A stretch of DNA of 64,000 nucleotides from Alphaproteobacteria bacterium (GCA_030433335.1 JAUILL010000009.1:62001-126000); one strand, 5' to 3'; positions 1 to 9,643 are shown, counted from the first letter of the stretch. The notes: generated from the sequence alone by a model not told the origin. Made by a program: numbers and translations.

Positions 1-1
1 C

Positions 2-2194
2 CTACAGAAAGTTTTGCGGGTCGATGTCTATTGTCAACCTTGTTGTGTTTTTTATCCTTACATTCCGCACCCAGAGGGCGATTGCCTTTTGCAAGGCCAC
101 CCCTTTAGCGGACTTGACCAACAATCTGACTCGGTGTCTCCCCCTGATTCGTGCAATCGGGGCTGGCGCGGGTCCGAACACCTGGGCACCGACTCTCCGC
201 AACGGATCACAGCTTCGTGTAAGCTGATTTGCCAAATCAAAGGCCTCGTTTATGTCCTCGGACGAAACAATGATGCCCGCCATGCGCCCATAGGGGGGAA
301 CTCCGGCGGCTTGGCGCTCTGCTGCTTCGGCTTGCCAGAAGCCCTCTTCGTCGCCCGACAGGATCGCACGGATCACCGGATGCTCCGGCTGGAAGGTCTG
401 AAGAAGAGCCAGCCCGCGAAGCTGCGATCGACCCGCCCGACCAGCCACCTGCCGCATCAGTTGAAATGTGCGTTCGGCAGCCCGAAGGTCGGAGCCCTGC
501 AGACCCAGATCCGCATCAATCACCCCTACCAATGTGAGATTTGGAAAGTTATGCCCTTTGGCCACCATCTGCGTTCCGATGATGATATCCGCGCCACCCT
601 CCGCAATACGCTGGATTTCTTCTTTCAGTGCACGCGCACTTCCAAAAAGGTCTGAGGACAGAACAGCGATACGGGCGTCAGGAAACACGGCCGCCGCCTC
701 TTCGGCCAATCGCTCCACCCCTGGGCCGACGGGAGCCAACTTGTCGGGCACGTGACAGCTTGGACACTCTTCAGGCATGGGGGTCGTTTCCCCACATTGG
801 TGACACATCAATCTTTTGAGGAACCGATGCTCGACCATCCGCGCGTCACAGTGGGGGCACGCCACTTGATGACCGCACGCGCGGCAGATCGTGACAGGGG
901 CGTATCCGCGCCGATTTAGAAACAATAGGGTTTGCTGGCCCAGAGCGATCCGGTCCAATGCTGCCTTACGCAAAGTAGGCGAGATCCAGGTGCTCGCAGC
1001 GAGCGTTTCTGAACGCATGTCTATTGCACGCATCTCCGGCATCACAGCTTCACCGAACCGCGATGTCAGATCAAGTCGTTCATATTTGCCGGCCTCCGCA
1101 TTTGCCCATGTCTCGAGGCTCGGTGTGGCCGACGCGAGCACCACGCGGGCAGAACACAAGCTAGCGCGAAGCACTGCCATGTCACGGGCGTTGTACAGAA
1201 CGCCGTCCTCTTGTTTGTAAGAGGTATCGTGTTCTTCATCGACCACGATCAGCCCCAGATCGCGAAATGGCAGAAACAATGCTGACCGCGCACCGACCAC
1301 AACTTGGGCACCATTCTCGGCCACCATTTTCCAGGTCCTGCGGCGTTCTGTCATCGTCACGCCGCTATGCCATTCTGCGGGCCTGCCGCCAAAACGGGCT
1401 TCGAGGCGCGTCAGGAACTCCGAGGTGAGTGCAATCTCGGGCAAAAGCACCAGAGCCTGACGCCCCATTTTCAGACAGGCCGCGACAGCTTCGAGGTAAA
1501 CTTCGGTTTTACCCGAGCCTGTCACACCTTTCAGAAGCATGGTGCCATAGGTGCCGCGAATGATCCCGTCGGCCAGCCTGGATGCGGCCGCAGATTGATC
1601 TTCTGTCAGGTCCTTGCCCTTGTGCTCGGGATCGAGCCGCTGAAACGGCAAATCCTTGGGGGCATCTTCTTCGCGCAGAACGCCTTGTTTTACCAAGCCC
1701 TTGATGACCGAGGTCGTGACCCCCGCTGTGTCAGCCAGCTCGCGTTGCGTAAAGGCCAACCCGCCGTATTCCTGCATCGCGCTCAACACCCGCTGACGCG
1801 CATCCGTCATCCGGTCCGGTTCGCCCTCTCCCAGCCGGTAAATCCTGCGCGTGGCTGGCGCATCGCTCAGGCCGGGCGCACGCGTGGCCAGCCGCAGCAT
1901 CGCGGGCAAAGGGGTCAACGTATACTCGGCAGCCTTGATGATGAAATCGCGCAACTCCTCGCGCATCGGCGGCACGTCCAGAACCCGCTGGACAGCACGC
2001 AACTTGGCGCGATCATAGTCACCAGCCGCTGGCCCCCAAACGACACCAAGCACGCGCCGGGGCCCCAAAGGCACCTCGACATAGGCACCGGTCCAGCATC
2101 CCCCTTCGGGCGCAAGATAATCCAAGGCGCGGTCCAGCGGCTGCGTTGTCAGCACCGCGCAAGGTTCACCTGCTTGGAAAAATTCCGGTTCCAA
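2..2194 (-). CDS. priA: Primosomal protein N' (replication restart helicase PriA)
   Basis: PriA is a 3'-to-5' superfamily 2 helicase that recognises abandoned replication forks and reloads the replisome. The 730-residue product has an N-terminal DNA-binding region (about 1-110), a Walker A motif GVTGSGKT at 223-230 and a DEEH box at 319-322. A zinc-binding insertion has eight cysteines at 437, 440, 446, 449, 464, 467, 477 and 480. It is full length; the stop codon lies 2 bases inside the window edge. I take TTG at 2194 as the start because the N-terminus MEPEFF matches the family and AGGAG sits 7 bases upstream; the next in-frame start would remove conserved residues. It is transcribed away from the DUF484-xerC operon. 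The identification is secure. Confidence 0.97.
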   Translation of the reverse strand: MEPEFFQAGEPCAVLTTQPLDRALDYLAPEGGCWTGAYVEVPLGPRRVLGVVWGPAAGDYDRAKLRAVQRVLDVPPMREELRDFIIKAAEYTLTPLPAMLRLATRAPGLSDAPATRRIYRLGEGEPDRMTDARQRVLSAMQEYGGLAFTQRELADTAGVTTSVIKGLVKQGVLREEDAPKDLPFQRLDPEHKGKDLTEDQSAAASRLADGIIRGTYGTMLLKGVTGSGKTEVYLEAVAACLKMGRQALVLLPEIALTSEFLTRLEARFGGRPAEWHSGVTMTERRRTWKMVAENGAQVVVGARSALFLPFRDLGLIVVDEEHDTSYKQEDGVLYNARDMAVLRASLCSARVVLASATPSLETWANAEAGKYERLDLTSRFGEAVMPEMRAIDMRSETLAASTWISPTLRKAALDRIALGQQTLLFLNRRGYAPVTICRACGHQVACPHCDARMVEHRFLKRLMCHQCGETTPMPEECPSCHVPDKLAPVGPGVERLAEEAAAVFPDARIAVLSSDLFGSARALKEEIQRIAEGGADIIIGTQMVAKGHNFPNLTLVGVIDADLGLQGSDLRAAERTFQLMRQVAGRAGRSQLRGLALLQTFQPEHPVIRAILSGDEEGFWQAEAAERQAAGVPPYGRMAGIIVSSEDINEAFDLANQLTRSCDPLRRVGAQVFGPAPAPIARIRGRHRVRLLVKSAKGVALQKAIALWVRNVRIKNTTRLTIDIDPQNFL

Positions 2195-2403
2195 TTCGTG
2201 GCTCCTGTCTGTGGATCAGGCTCTGGTTTATCGCCTATCGGGTTCGGTCCAGAAGGCCAACCCGCGGATTCCCGCCACCGCGTCCTGTTAAGGAGCCTTT
2301 CGAGCAACAGATCGCCCGCCCTTTACGATAGTGGCAATAAAACAAGGTGCAACCGCTTCTGTTGTGTTATAACGCCTGTAACTAAAAAAAGCAGGCACAT
2401 GTC

Positions 2404-3111
2404 ATGAGCAGTACGCAAAAGATTGAAACACCCTTGCGCGACCGCATTCTCGCGGAGCCGGACCTCATTCTGGACGATCGCGATCTGATGCACGCGCTGA
2501 TCGCCGCCAATGAACGCGCGATGGGCAGCAATATCGTAGACCTGCGCGGCCTCGCGATGGAACGACTGGAAAGCCGTCTGGACCGGCTCGAGGATACCCA
2601 TCGCAGCGTGATCGCCGCCGCCTACGAGAACCTCGCGGGCACCAATCAGGTACATCGGGCAGTTCTGGCCATGCTTGACCCTGTCACATTCGAAGACTTC
2701 CTTGCCAATCTGGGCAGCGAAGTTTCGCAGATTCTGCGCGTGGATTGCCTGCGTCTGGTTCTGGAAACCCGCCAGAGCGCCGAAGAGCCCGCGATCAAAC
2801 GCCTGAGCAACGTGCTGTCCTCTGCCGAAGAGGGGTTCGTTCGCGATTACCTGACCATGGGCCGCGGCGGTCAAACCCGCCAAGTGACCCTGCGCCAAAT
2901 CCAGTCGGGCGACAGCCGCGTCCACGGCGACAAATACGCCGACATCCGGTCCGAGGCTTGCTTGCGTCTGAACTTCGGCGCGGGCCGCCTGCCCGGAATG
3001 CTGGTGATGGGCGCCGAGGACCCCCACCAGTTCACGCCGCAACAGGGCGCGGACCTCTTGGAGTTCTTTGCCGGCGTTTTCGAACGGACCATGCGCCGCT
3101 GGCTGGCATGA
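2404..3111 (+). CDS. DUF484 family protein, xerC partner
   Basis: This 235-residue protein belongs to the DUF484 family, a GAF-like cytoplasmic family of unknown activity that commonly lies just upstream of xerC in proteobacteria. The N-terminal third is a predicted helical region with the stretch RLESRLDRLEDTHR, followed by a mixed alpha/beta domain ending near RRWLA. There is no signal peptide or membrane segment. Its stop codon overlaps the xerC start by 4 bases (ATGA), so the two are translationally coupled. Family membership is firm from sequence and context; the function is unknown. A link to chromosome dimer resolution is inferred only from the constant neighbour. Confidence 0.88.
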   Translation: MSSTQKIETPLRDRILAEPDLILDDRDLMHALIAANERAMGSNIVDLRGLAMERLESRLDRLEDTHRSVIAAAYENLAGTNQVHRAVLAMLDPVTFEDFLANLGSEVSQILRVDCLRLVLETRQSAEEPAIKRLSNVLSSAEEGFVRDYLTMGRGGQTRQVTLRQIQSGDSRVHGDKYADIRSEACLRLNFGAGRLPGMLVMGAEDPHQFTPQQGADLLEFFAGVFERTMRRWLA

Positions 3112-4037
3112 GCCTGATCTCTGCCGCGCAACGGGATGCGCTGGCCAACTGGCTGGCGCACGAGCGCGGGGTGAAGAATGCCGCTGACAACACCATCGAA
3201 GCCTATTCGACCGACGTCGCTGGCTTTCTGACCTTTATCGCTGTTCACCATGGCGGGGCCGAGGGTCTTGGGCCGCTGACCCGCATTGCGCCATCAGACA
3301 TGCGCTCGTGGATGGCGAGCGAGCGCGGTCGCGGAACAAGCGCGCGTAGCCTTGCGCGGCGTCTGTCTGCGGTGAAGACCTTTTTCCGTTGGCTGGCCGA
3401 ACGCGAAGGGTTTGATCCCACCACCGTCCTATCCACGCGTGCGCCTCGCACCCAGCGCTCCTTGCCCCGCCCCTTGAGCGAAGATGCGGCCAAGGCCGTG
3501 ATCGACACCGTCGGCAGCCTGCCCCGCGAAGGCTGGGTCGGCGCGCGGGATGTGGCGATCGTGACCCTTCTCTATGGCTGCGGGCTGCGCATCTCCGAAG
3601 CGCTGGGACTGACGGGCGCGGACATTCCGTTGCCCGACGCCCTACGGATTGTCGGTAAGGGCGGCAAAGAGCGTGTGGTCCCAGTGATCGCGCCTGCGCG
3701 CCAAGCGGTGGCGGAATACGTTAGGCAATGTCCCTATGAGTTGAGCGCAAACGACCCACTGTTCCGCGGCGCCCGCGGCGGCGGTGTGAACCCCCGCGTG
3801 ATCTCCAAAGCGATGGAAACAACGCGCATGCAATTGGGTCTGCCCTCTTCAGCGACGCCTCATGCCCTGCGCCATAGCTTTGCGACGCACCTTCTGAACG
3901 CCGGCGGCAATCTGCGTGCGATCCAAGAACTGCTCGGCCACGCCGCCCTTTCGACGACGCAAGTTTATACAGGTGTCGACAATGCGCGGCTCATGGACGT
4001 CTATTCTGCGGCACACCCGCGGGCCAAGCGCGGCTGA
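3108..4037 (+). CDS. xerC: Tyrosine recombinase XerC
   Basis: XerC acts with XerD at dif to resolve chromosome dimers. The 309-residue protein has an N-terminal core-binding domain (about 5-105) and a C-terminal catalytic domain. The tyrosine-recombinase signature is complete: Arg161 in GLRISE, the lysine hairpin GKGGKER at 183-189, HALR (His252, Arg255), His278 in LLGHAA, and the nucleophile Tyr287 in TQVYT. I start at the ATG at 3108, which overlaps the DUF484 stop as ATGA; upstream extension of the open frame lies inside DUF484. Context (DUF484 upstream, no phage genes, no adjacent tRNA) supports the housekeeping recombinase rather than an integrase. Confidence 0.95.
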   Translation: MSLISAAQRDALANWLAHERGVKNAADNTIEAYSTDVAGFLTFIAVHHGGAEGLGPLTRIAPSDMRSWMASERGRGTSARSLARRLSAVKTFFRWLAEREGFDPTTVLSTRAPRTQRSLPRPLSEDAAKAVIDTVGSLPREGWVGARDVAIVTLLYGCGLRISEALGLTGADIPLPDALRIVGKGGKERVVPVIAPARQAVAEYVRQCPYELSANDPLFRGARGGGVNPRVISKAMETTRMQLGLPSSATPHALRHSFATHLLNAGGNLRAIQELLGHAALSTTQVYTGVDNARLMDVYSAAHPRAKRG

Positions 4038-4057
4038 CTGTTGCGCCCTGCACCGCA

Positions 4058-4774
4058 ATGCTGCATGAACGCACAATGAAACTCAGATCCGCTGCAATTT
4101 CCGTACATCTTCTGACCGCGACCGGAGCGTGCATTGCCATGCTCGCGATGCTGGCCGCTGTCGAACAGAACTGGTCCATGATGGTGCTCTGGCTCGTCGT
4201 CGCCTTTGCCGTCGACGGCGTGGATGGCCCGCTGGCCCGTAAATACGAAGTAAGCAAGAACGCGCCAGAGATTGATGGCGTGTTGATGGACCTGATCATC
4301 GACTATCTGACTTACGTGTTTATCCCTGCCTATGCGCTGTTCAAATCAGGGCTTTTGCCTGGTTGGATGGGGTGGCTGGCGATCATGGTAATCACCTACA
4401 CCAGTGCGCTCTATTTCGCGGATACGCGCATGAAGACCGAAGACAAAAGCTTCCGCGGCTTTCCCGGTTGCTGGAACATGGCGATCCTGCCCTTGTTCGC
4501 GCTGAAACCTTCGCCCGAATTCATCGTGGTGCTGGTTGTTGTGCTGGCGGTCGCAATGTTCCTGAACCTGCGGTTCATCCACCCTGTGCGCACCAAGCGC
4601 TGGCGCGCGGTGTCGCTGCCGATCGCTTTGATCTGGACGGCCTCTGCGGCATGGGCCGCTTGGGTCGATTTCCATCCTGCGAGTTGGGCGGGCTGGGTGT
4701 TGGGAGCAAGCTCGATCTATCTGGTGCTGGTGGGCATCGTGCAGCAAGTTATTCCGCCGCGTTCCAAGGGGTGA
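4058..4774 (+). CDS. pcs: Phosphatidylcholine synthase (CDP-alcohol phosphatidyltransferase)
   Basis: The likely reaction is CDP-diacylglycerol plus choline giving phosphatidylcholine plus CMP, at the inner membrane. The 238-residue product is strongly hydrophobic with about 7-8 membrane segments. It carries the CDP-alcohol transferase motif: DG-x2-AR at DGPLAR, then G-x3-D-x3-D at GVLMDLIID. Stretches such as SVHLLTATGA, IIDYLTYV, FPGCWNM and FIHPVR resemble the bacterial Pcs subfamily rather than PgsA or PssA. The motif starts at about residue 50. The start may be 4076 (MKLRSAA) instead of 4058; neither has a strong ribosome binding site. It lies 20 bases after xerC on the same strand. Confidence 0.85.
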   Translation: MLHERTMKLRSAAISVHLLTATGACIAMLAMLAAVEQNWSMMVLWLVVAFAVDGVDGPLARKYEVSKNAPEIDGVLMDLIIDYLTYVFIPAYALFKSGLLPGWMGWLAIMVITYTSALYFADTRMKTEDKSFRGFPGCWNMAILPLFALKPSPEFIVVLVVVLAVAMFLNLRFIHPVRTKRWRAVSLPIALIWTASAAWAAWVDFHPASWAGWVLGASSIYLVLVGIVQQVIPPRSKG

Positions 4775-4778
4775 GCGC

Positions 4779-4825
4779 CGGGGGCCAGCCCCCGGACCCC
4801 CGGAGTATTTTGGCAAAGATGAAAG
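4779..4825 (+). repeat. REP-like intergenic repeat, copy 1
   Basis: This 47-base element has a GC-rich inverted repeat (GGGGGCCAGCCCCC followed by a run of C and G) and an AT-rich tail with GTATTTTGGCAAAGATGAA. It matches the element at 30290-30336 at about 42 of 47 positions, in the same orientation. It lies 4 bases after the pcs stop codon and directly before the ileS terminator. Both copies are extragenic and follow a coding gene. From memory, similar tails occur between genes of many Rhodobacteraceae; I cannot confirm that here. Confidence 0.75.
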
Positions 4826-4849
4826 AAGGGCGCCGTTTCGGGCGCCCTT
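4826..4849 (-). terminator. ileS terminator
   Basis: A perfect 9-bp stem (AAGGGCGCC / GGCGCCCTT) with a 6-base loop lies 8 bases past the ileS stop on the minus strand, followed by CTTTC. On the plus strand it could also end pcs transcription. Confidence 0.7.
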
Positions 4850-4856
4850 ATCCGTT

Positions 4857-7760
4857 TTAGCCGAGTGCGTCGTTGCAGCGTTTGCAGGTCGCTGCGTGGC
4901 TGTGGGTGCCCACATCCGGCAGGATTTTCCAGCAGCGCTGGCACTTCTCGCCGTCAGCCTTTTCAAAGACGACGCCAACGCCCGCTTGGTCAGGGAGACG
5001 GAACGCCTCTGCCGGTGCGGGGTCTGCGGTCAGGGCGATGCCCGAGGTGATGCAGATATCCTCGAACGCGACGGTTTTCAGCGCAGCGAGCGCATCGGCG
5101 TCTTCGACATGAACGATCGGGGCCGCTTCGAGCGAGGCGCCGATGACTTTGTCTGTACGTTGAACTTCGAGTGCAGCGGTCACCACGCGGCGGACTTTGC
5201 GGACGCTCGACCATTTGGCGGCGAGCGGTTCGTCCAGCCAGTCGGCAGGGGTGGCGGGGATATCGACCAGATGAACCGAGCTGTCGTCACCAGGGAAGCG
5301 TTCGAGCCAGACTTCTTCCATGGTGAAGGTCAGGATCGGCGCAAGCCAGGTGGTCAGGCGGTGGAACAGGATGTCCATGACCGTGCGGGCGGCGCGGCGG
5401 CGAATGCTGTCGGTCGCATCGCAGTAGAGCACATCTTTGCGGATGTCGAAGTAGAACGACGACAGTTCCACGGTACAGAAGTTGAACAGCTGCTGGAACA
5501 CCCCTTGGAAGTCGTAGGCGTTGTAGCCGGTGCGGACTTTGTGATCGAGCTCGGCCAGACGATGCAGGACCCAACGCTCCAGTTCGGGCATCTCTGCCAC
5601 ATCCAGACGCTCTGCATCGGTGAAACCATCAAGGCTGCCGATCAGGAAGCGCATGGTGTTGCGCAGACGGCGGTAGCTGTCGGCGACGCCCTTCAGGATC
5701 TCCGGCCCGATGCGCAGGTCGGCGGTGTAGTCGGACTGGGCCACCCACAGGCGCAGGATATCGGCACCGTATTGTTTGGTGACGTCCTCGGGCGATACGG
5801 TGTTCCCGAGCGATTTGGACATCTTGTTGCCCTTCTCGTCCAGCGTGAAACCGTGGGTTAGCACGCCGCGATAGGGCGCGCGGCCCTTGGTGCCGCAAGC
5901 CTGCAGCATCGAGCTGTGGAACCAGCCGCGGTGTTGGTCGGTGCCCTCAAGGTAGAGGTCCGCGATTCCGTCAGCCGCCCCATCGGGACGGTCACGGAGC
6001 ACGAAGGCGTGGGTCGAACCGGAGTCGAACCACACGTCGAGGATGTCGAACACCTGCTCGTAGTCGTCGGGGTTCACCACGTTACCGAGGAAGCGCTCTT
6101 TCGCGCCCTCTTTGTACCATGCGTCCGCGCCTTCGGCCTCGAACGCTTCGTTGATGCGGGCGTTGACCTCTTCGTTGCGGAGCAGGAAATCCTCATCAGT
6201 CGGCTTTGCACCGACTTTGATAAAGCAGGTCAGCGGAACGCCCCAAGCGCGCTGGCGCGACAGAACCCAGTCAGGGCGCGCTTCGATCATGGAATACAGA
6301 CGGTTACGGCCGGTCTGCGGGGTCCATTTCACCAGCTGGTCGATGCTGGTCAGGGCGCGTTCGCGGATGGTTTTGCCATAGGTGTCCTGACCATCGCCAA
6401 CTTCGCGGTCGATGGCGGCAAACCACTGGGGCGTGTTGCGGTAGATGACCGGAGCCTTGGAGCGCCACGAATGCGGGTAGCTGTGCTTGACGCGGCCACG
6501 GGCGATGATGCCGCCGGCCTCGACCAGTTTGGCGATGACGGTGGTGTTGGCCTTGCCCTCTTTGCCCTTGCGGTCGAACACTTGCAGGCCCGCGAAGAAC
6601 GGCACGTGGTCCAGGAATTCCGATTCCTCGCCCACGTTGTAGGTCATGCGGTCCATCCAGTTGCGGGCGACGAAGACTTCGTAGTCTTCCTGACCGTGGC
6701 TGGGGGCGGTGTGCACGAAACCGGTACCTGCATCGTCGGTCACGTGATCGCCATCGACCATGGGCACGTCGTAGTCCCAGAAACCATCCGCGCCATCCAG
6801 ACCGTTGAACGGGTGGGCGCAGATCAGGCCTTCGAATTCACTGGGGGCGATGTCACGGACCTTGGTGAATTCGGTCACGCGGGATTTTTCCAGCGCGTCA
6901 GCGGCCAGAGTGTTCGCGAAGACATATAGATCGCCGGGGTTGGTCCAGCTTTCTTCCTGCGTCGCGTCCACACGGTAGAGGCCGTATTCGATGCCCTTGC
7001 CGTAAGCGACCGCCTTGTTCGAGGGGATGGTCCACGGGGTGGTGGTCCAGATCACGACGCGGGCATTTTCCAGATCGCCGCCAGCATTCTGGAAGCGGAA
7101 GGGCACCCAGATCGTATGGCTCTGGTGATCGTGGTACTCGACCTCGGCCTCGGCCAGCGCGGTCTTTTCTACGGGCGACCACATCACGGGCTTGGAGCCC
7201 TGATACAGCGTGCCGTTCATCAGGAATTTCTGGAATTCTTCGGCGATCACGCGCTCTGCGTGGAAATTCATGGTCAGATAGGGATCATCCCACGTGCCGG
7301 TGATGCCCAGACGTTTGAATTCCTTGCGCTGAACGTCGATCCAGCCCTCGGCAAACTTGCGGCATTCCTGACGGAAATCGACGACAGGAACTTCGTCCTT
7401 GTTCTTGCCCTTCTTGCGGTACTGTTCCTCGATCTTCCATTCGATGGGCAGACCGTGGCAGTCCCAACCGGGGATATAGCGTGCCTCGCGGCCCAGCATC
7501 TGCTGGCTGCGCACGATGAAATCCTTGAGGATCTTGTTCAGGGCGTGGCCGATGTGCAGGTTGCCGTTCGCATAGGGGGGGCCATCGTGCAGGATAAAGG
7601 GTTCGCGGCCCTCGGCCTTGTCACGCAGCTGCTGGTAGATGTCCATCTTCTCCCAGCGGGCCAGCCATTCGGGCTCTCGCTTGGGCAGACCGGCCCGCAT
7701 GGGGAAGTCGGTCTTGGGCAGGAACAGAGTGTCTTTGTAGTCGGGCGTTTCGGCGCACAT
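4857..7760 (-). CDS. ileS: Isoleucyl-tRNA synthetase
   Basis: This cytoplasmic class I aminoacyl-tRNA synthetase charges tRNA-Ile with isoleucine. The 967-residue protein has the HIGH motif at 69-72 (GNLHIGH), the KMSKS loop at about 645-649, an intervening CP1 editing domain, an anticodon-binding domain, and a C-terminal zinc finger with cysteine pairs CQRCW and CKRC in the last 25 residues. The length is normal for the bacterial type 1 enzyme. ATG at 7760 is a clear start. It is a single gene with its own terminator and no visible leader element of the T-box kind. Confidence 0.98.
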   Translation of the reverse strand: MCAETPDYKDTLFLPKTDFPMRAGLPKREPEWLARWEKMDIYQQLRDKAEGREPFILHDGPPYANGNLHIGHALNKILKDFIVRSQQMLGREARYIPGWDCHGLPIEWKIEEQYRKKGKNKDEVPVVDFRQECRKFAEGWIDVQRKEFKRLGITGTWDDPYLTMNFHAERVIAEEFQKFLMNGTLYQGSKPVMWSPVEKTALAEAEVEYHDHQSHTIWVPFRFQNAGGDLENARVVIWTTTPWTIPSNKAVAYGKGIEYGLYRVDATQEESWTNPGDLYVFANTLAADALEKSRVTEFTKVRDIAPSEFEGLICAHPFNGLDGADGFWDYDVPMVDGDHVTDDAGTGFVHTAPSHGQEDYEVFVARNWMDRMTYNVGEESEFLDHVPFFAGLQVFDRKGKEGKANTTVIAKLVEAGGIIARGRVKHSYPHSWRSKAPVIYRNTPQWFAAIDREVGDGQDTYGKTIRERALTSIDQLVKWTPQTGRNRLYSMIEARPDWVLSRQRAWGVPLTCFIKVGAKPTDEDFLLRNEEVNARINEAFEAEGADAWYKEGAKERFLGNVVNPDDYEQVFDILDVWFDSGSTHAFVLRDRPDGAADGIADLYLEGTDQHRGWFHSSMLQACGTKGRAPYRGVLTHGFTLDEKGNKMSKSLGNTVSPEDVTKQYGADILRLWVAQSDYTADLRIGPEILKGVADSYRRLRNTMRFLIGSLDGFTDAERLDVAEMPELERWVLHRLAELDHKVRTGYNAYDFQGVFQQLFNFCTVELSSFYFDIRKDVLYCDATDSIRRRAARTVMDILFHRLTTWLAPILTFTMEEVWLERFPGDDSSVHLVDIPATPADWLDEPLAAKWSSVRKVRRVVTAALEVQRTDKVIGASLEAAPIVHVEDADALAALKTVAFEDICITSGIALTADPAPAEAFRLPDQAGVGVVFEKADGEKCQRCWKILPDVGTHSHAATCKRCNDALG

Positions 7761-8011
7761 GTGTGGCGTCCTTCGGTCATGTTTTATGTCTGAGAGGGTG
7801 CGGCGGCGCGGTATCCCATACGCCTTGTCCCGGCGGCTCGTTTGGATCAGAGCGCCGGGCTGATAATTCGAATAATGATCGCCATCACGAATGTCATGGC
7901 CGCCTTATATGATGCAGAAAACGGGGCGTAAAGCGCTGCGATGCATCGACACGTTGCGGCACTGCAGCACGTTGGATAGCCTGATCCCCGTTCCAGTCAG
8001 AGAGTCGCCGT

Positions 8012-8410
8012 ATGCCCCAGCCCCTCACCGGCCCCGATATCGACCGCGTTGTGACCAAGTTCTACCAGCGGGTGCGGGTCCATCCCGTGCTTGGCCCTGT
8101 GTTCAATGGGCGGATCGCGCCGGATGCATGGCCCGCGCACGAGGACAAGATCAGCCGCTTCTGGCGCAATGCCCTGCTGCAAGAGCGGAACTACAACGGC
8201 TTTCCCATGCGCACGCACCTGCAAACGCCAGAGATCAAGGCCGACATGTTCGCCCATTGGCTGGGTTTGTTCGACGAAGTGGTGGCCGAAGAATTGCACC
8301 CCGAGGTTGCCGAAAAGTGGTCGGCTGTGGCCCATCGGATCGGCGCGGGGATGCGGATCGGGGTGGCGGATCGGGACGCGCCCAAGGACGCAGTGCCCAA
8401 GCTATTCTGA
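8012..8410 (+). CDS. Group III truncated hemoglobin
   Basis: The 132-residue protein has the 2-over-2 truncated globin fold of group III, seen in the order FYQRV (helix B), SRFWRNALL (helix E) and MFAHWLGLFDE (helix F) with His82 as the probable proximal heme ligand. Group III globins bind O2 or NO and are often linked to microaerobic or nitrosative conditions; that role is family knowledge, not shown here. There is no signal peptide, so it is cytoplasmic. It stands alone, divergent from ileS and convergent with ycjF. No clear FNR or NsrR site was recognised in the 251-base upstream region. Confidence 0.88.
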   Translation: MPQPLTGPDIDRVVTKFYQRVRVHPVLGPVFNGRIAPDAWPAHEDKISRFWRNALLQERNYNGFPMRTHLQTPEIKADMFAHWLGLFDEVVAEELHPEVAEKWSAVAHRIGAGMRIGVADRDAPKDAVPKLF

Positions 8411-8589
8411 AATCGGTTTTTGGCTGATGGGCTGCCTGAAGCTGGCGAGCTGGCAACGTGGCGACCAAAGGGTGGCTGCGGAGCGAACGGGCTGGTTCTA
8501 GGAGGCTAAAGAACTGTGAGGGGGCTGGCGATGCGCTGGCTGCCTCGATTGAGCCTTTCATAGCCGCCCGCGCTCGCCCCGTCAATAAG

Positions 8590-8603
8590 TTGTTTTAAAA
8601 CAA
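8590..8603. repeat. AT-rich perfect palindrome in a convergent gap
   Basis: The 14-base palindrome TTGTTTTAAAACAA lies in the 228-base gap between the convergent globin and ycjF genes. The symmetry continues imperfectly to about 28 bases. It could be a bidirectional terminator or a protein site; the flanking 8411-8589 segment holds no gene I can recognise. Confidence 0.5.
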
Positions 8604-8638
8604 ATACTTGACTTATTTACTCAGGCACGCAGCCCCGT

Positions 8639-9643
8639 TCATTTCTTGAAAAATCCGGTCAGGGCGCGCTGCACGACACCCCGCGCAGACGGCCTCTTTT
8701 CGACGATAAAGGGCAAGGGGCGGCACACCTCGATCGCGGCGATTCCCACGCGGGCGGTCAGAGCGCCGTTCACCAGACCCTCGCCAAAACGGCGTGACAG
8801 TTTCCCTAGCAGGCTACCTCCGATCAGCGGCTCCAACATGTCGTCGCCAACAGCCACTGCGCCCGTTGCGACCAGATGGGTCATCACCGCGCGGGCCAGA
8901 CGCCAGCTGCCCAAAAGCCCCCCACGCCCGCCGTAGACTTCGGCCACACGTCGCATCATCCGCAGGTTCGCCGTCATCGCGGCCACAACATCCGCCAAAG
9001 CCAAGGGCACCATCGCGGTCACCGTCGCCACCTGACGCGCTGCAACCTCGACCTCTTTGACGGCCATGGCATCCAGATGCGCCAGCAGTTCACGCTCGAC
9101 CAAAGCCAAGGCATCTGTGGCCTCGATCGCGTCATCCATCCGCTCTTTCAGACGGTCCCTGCCCCAGCGCAGATCATCGCGCCCCGCATAAAGGCGCTGC
9201 ACGTCCTTCACCACGGCACGGGCGGCCGCCAGATCCTGACCTTCGATGGCGGTGTTGGCCTGATGCTGGATCTTGTCGATCCGCGAGAGGCGCGCCATGG
9301 CCCCCAACTCGCGCAGGACGATCAGCAAACATACGAGCACAAAGGCTGCGATCAGCCCCGTCACGATTGCCCCCAGAATGGCATTCTGCGCAATCAGACC
9401 AGTCACGAAGTTCCAAGCCGCGACCGAGATCACCGCGCCGATCACCGACACCAGCAAACCCCAGAACCACCGCGCCAAAGCCGACGGCTTGCGCGAGGCC
9501 AGAACCGCAACGGTCTGCATGGCCCTGCCCTCTGGCGCCTCTGGTCCCAGATCGGGCACGGGCTCTGCCTGCGCCGGATTGGGCGCGTCTGCTTCGACCG
9601 CAGTGGGCGTATCCAGATCGAACAGGACCGGTCCTTTGCTCAT
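8639..9643 (-). CDS. YcjF/DUF697 family inner-membrane protein (TIGR01620 type)
   Basis: The 334-residue product starts at the ATG at 9643 (MSKGPVLFDL), which overlaps the upstream acetyltransferase stop by 4 bases. After an Asp/Pro-rich cytoplasmic N-terminus of about 60 residues come two adjacent membrane segments (FWGLLVSVIGAVISVAAW and AILGAIVTGLIAAFVLVCLL). A helical region and a C-terminal DUF697-like domain with small hydrophobic segments follow. YcjF proteins usually sit beside the P-loop protein YcjX, as here. Their function is unknown; in enterobacteria the pair belongs to stress-linked loci. It is the last gene of the ycjX-GNAT-ycjF operon. Confidence 0.85.
   Translation of the reverse strand: MSKGPVLFDLDTPTAVEADAPNPAQAEPVPDLGPEAPEGRAMQTVAVLASRKPSALARWFWGLLVSVIGAVISVAAWNFVTGLIAQNAILGAIVTGLIAAFVLVCLLIVLRELGAMARLSRIDKIQHQANTAIEGQDLAAARAVVKDVQRLYAGRDDLRWGRDRLKERMDDAIEATDALALVERELLAHLDAMAVKEVEVAARQVATVTAMVPLALADVVAAMTANLRMMRRVAEVYGGRGGLLGSWRLARAVMTHLVATGAVAVGDDMLEPLIGGSLLGKLSRRFGEGLVNGALTARVGIAAIEVCRPLPFIVEKRPSARGVVQRALTGFFKK

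Noticed and set aside
3108-4037. Phage or island integrase
   Set aside because: The DUF484 partner, ATGA coupling and housekeeping neighbours identify XerC.
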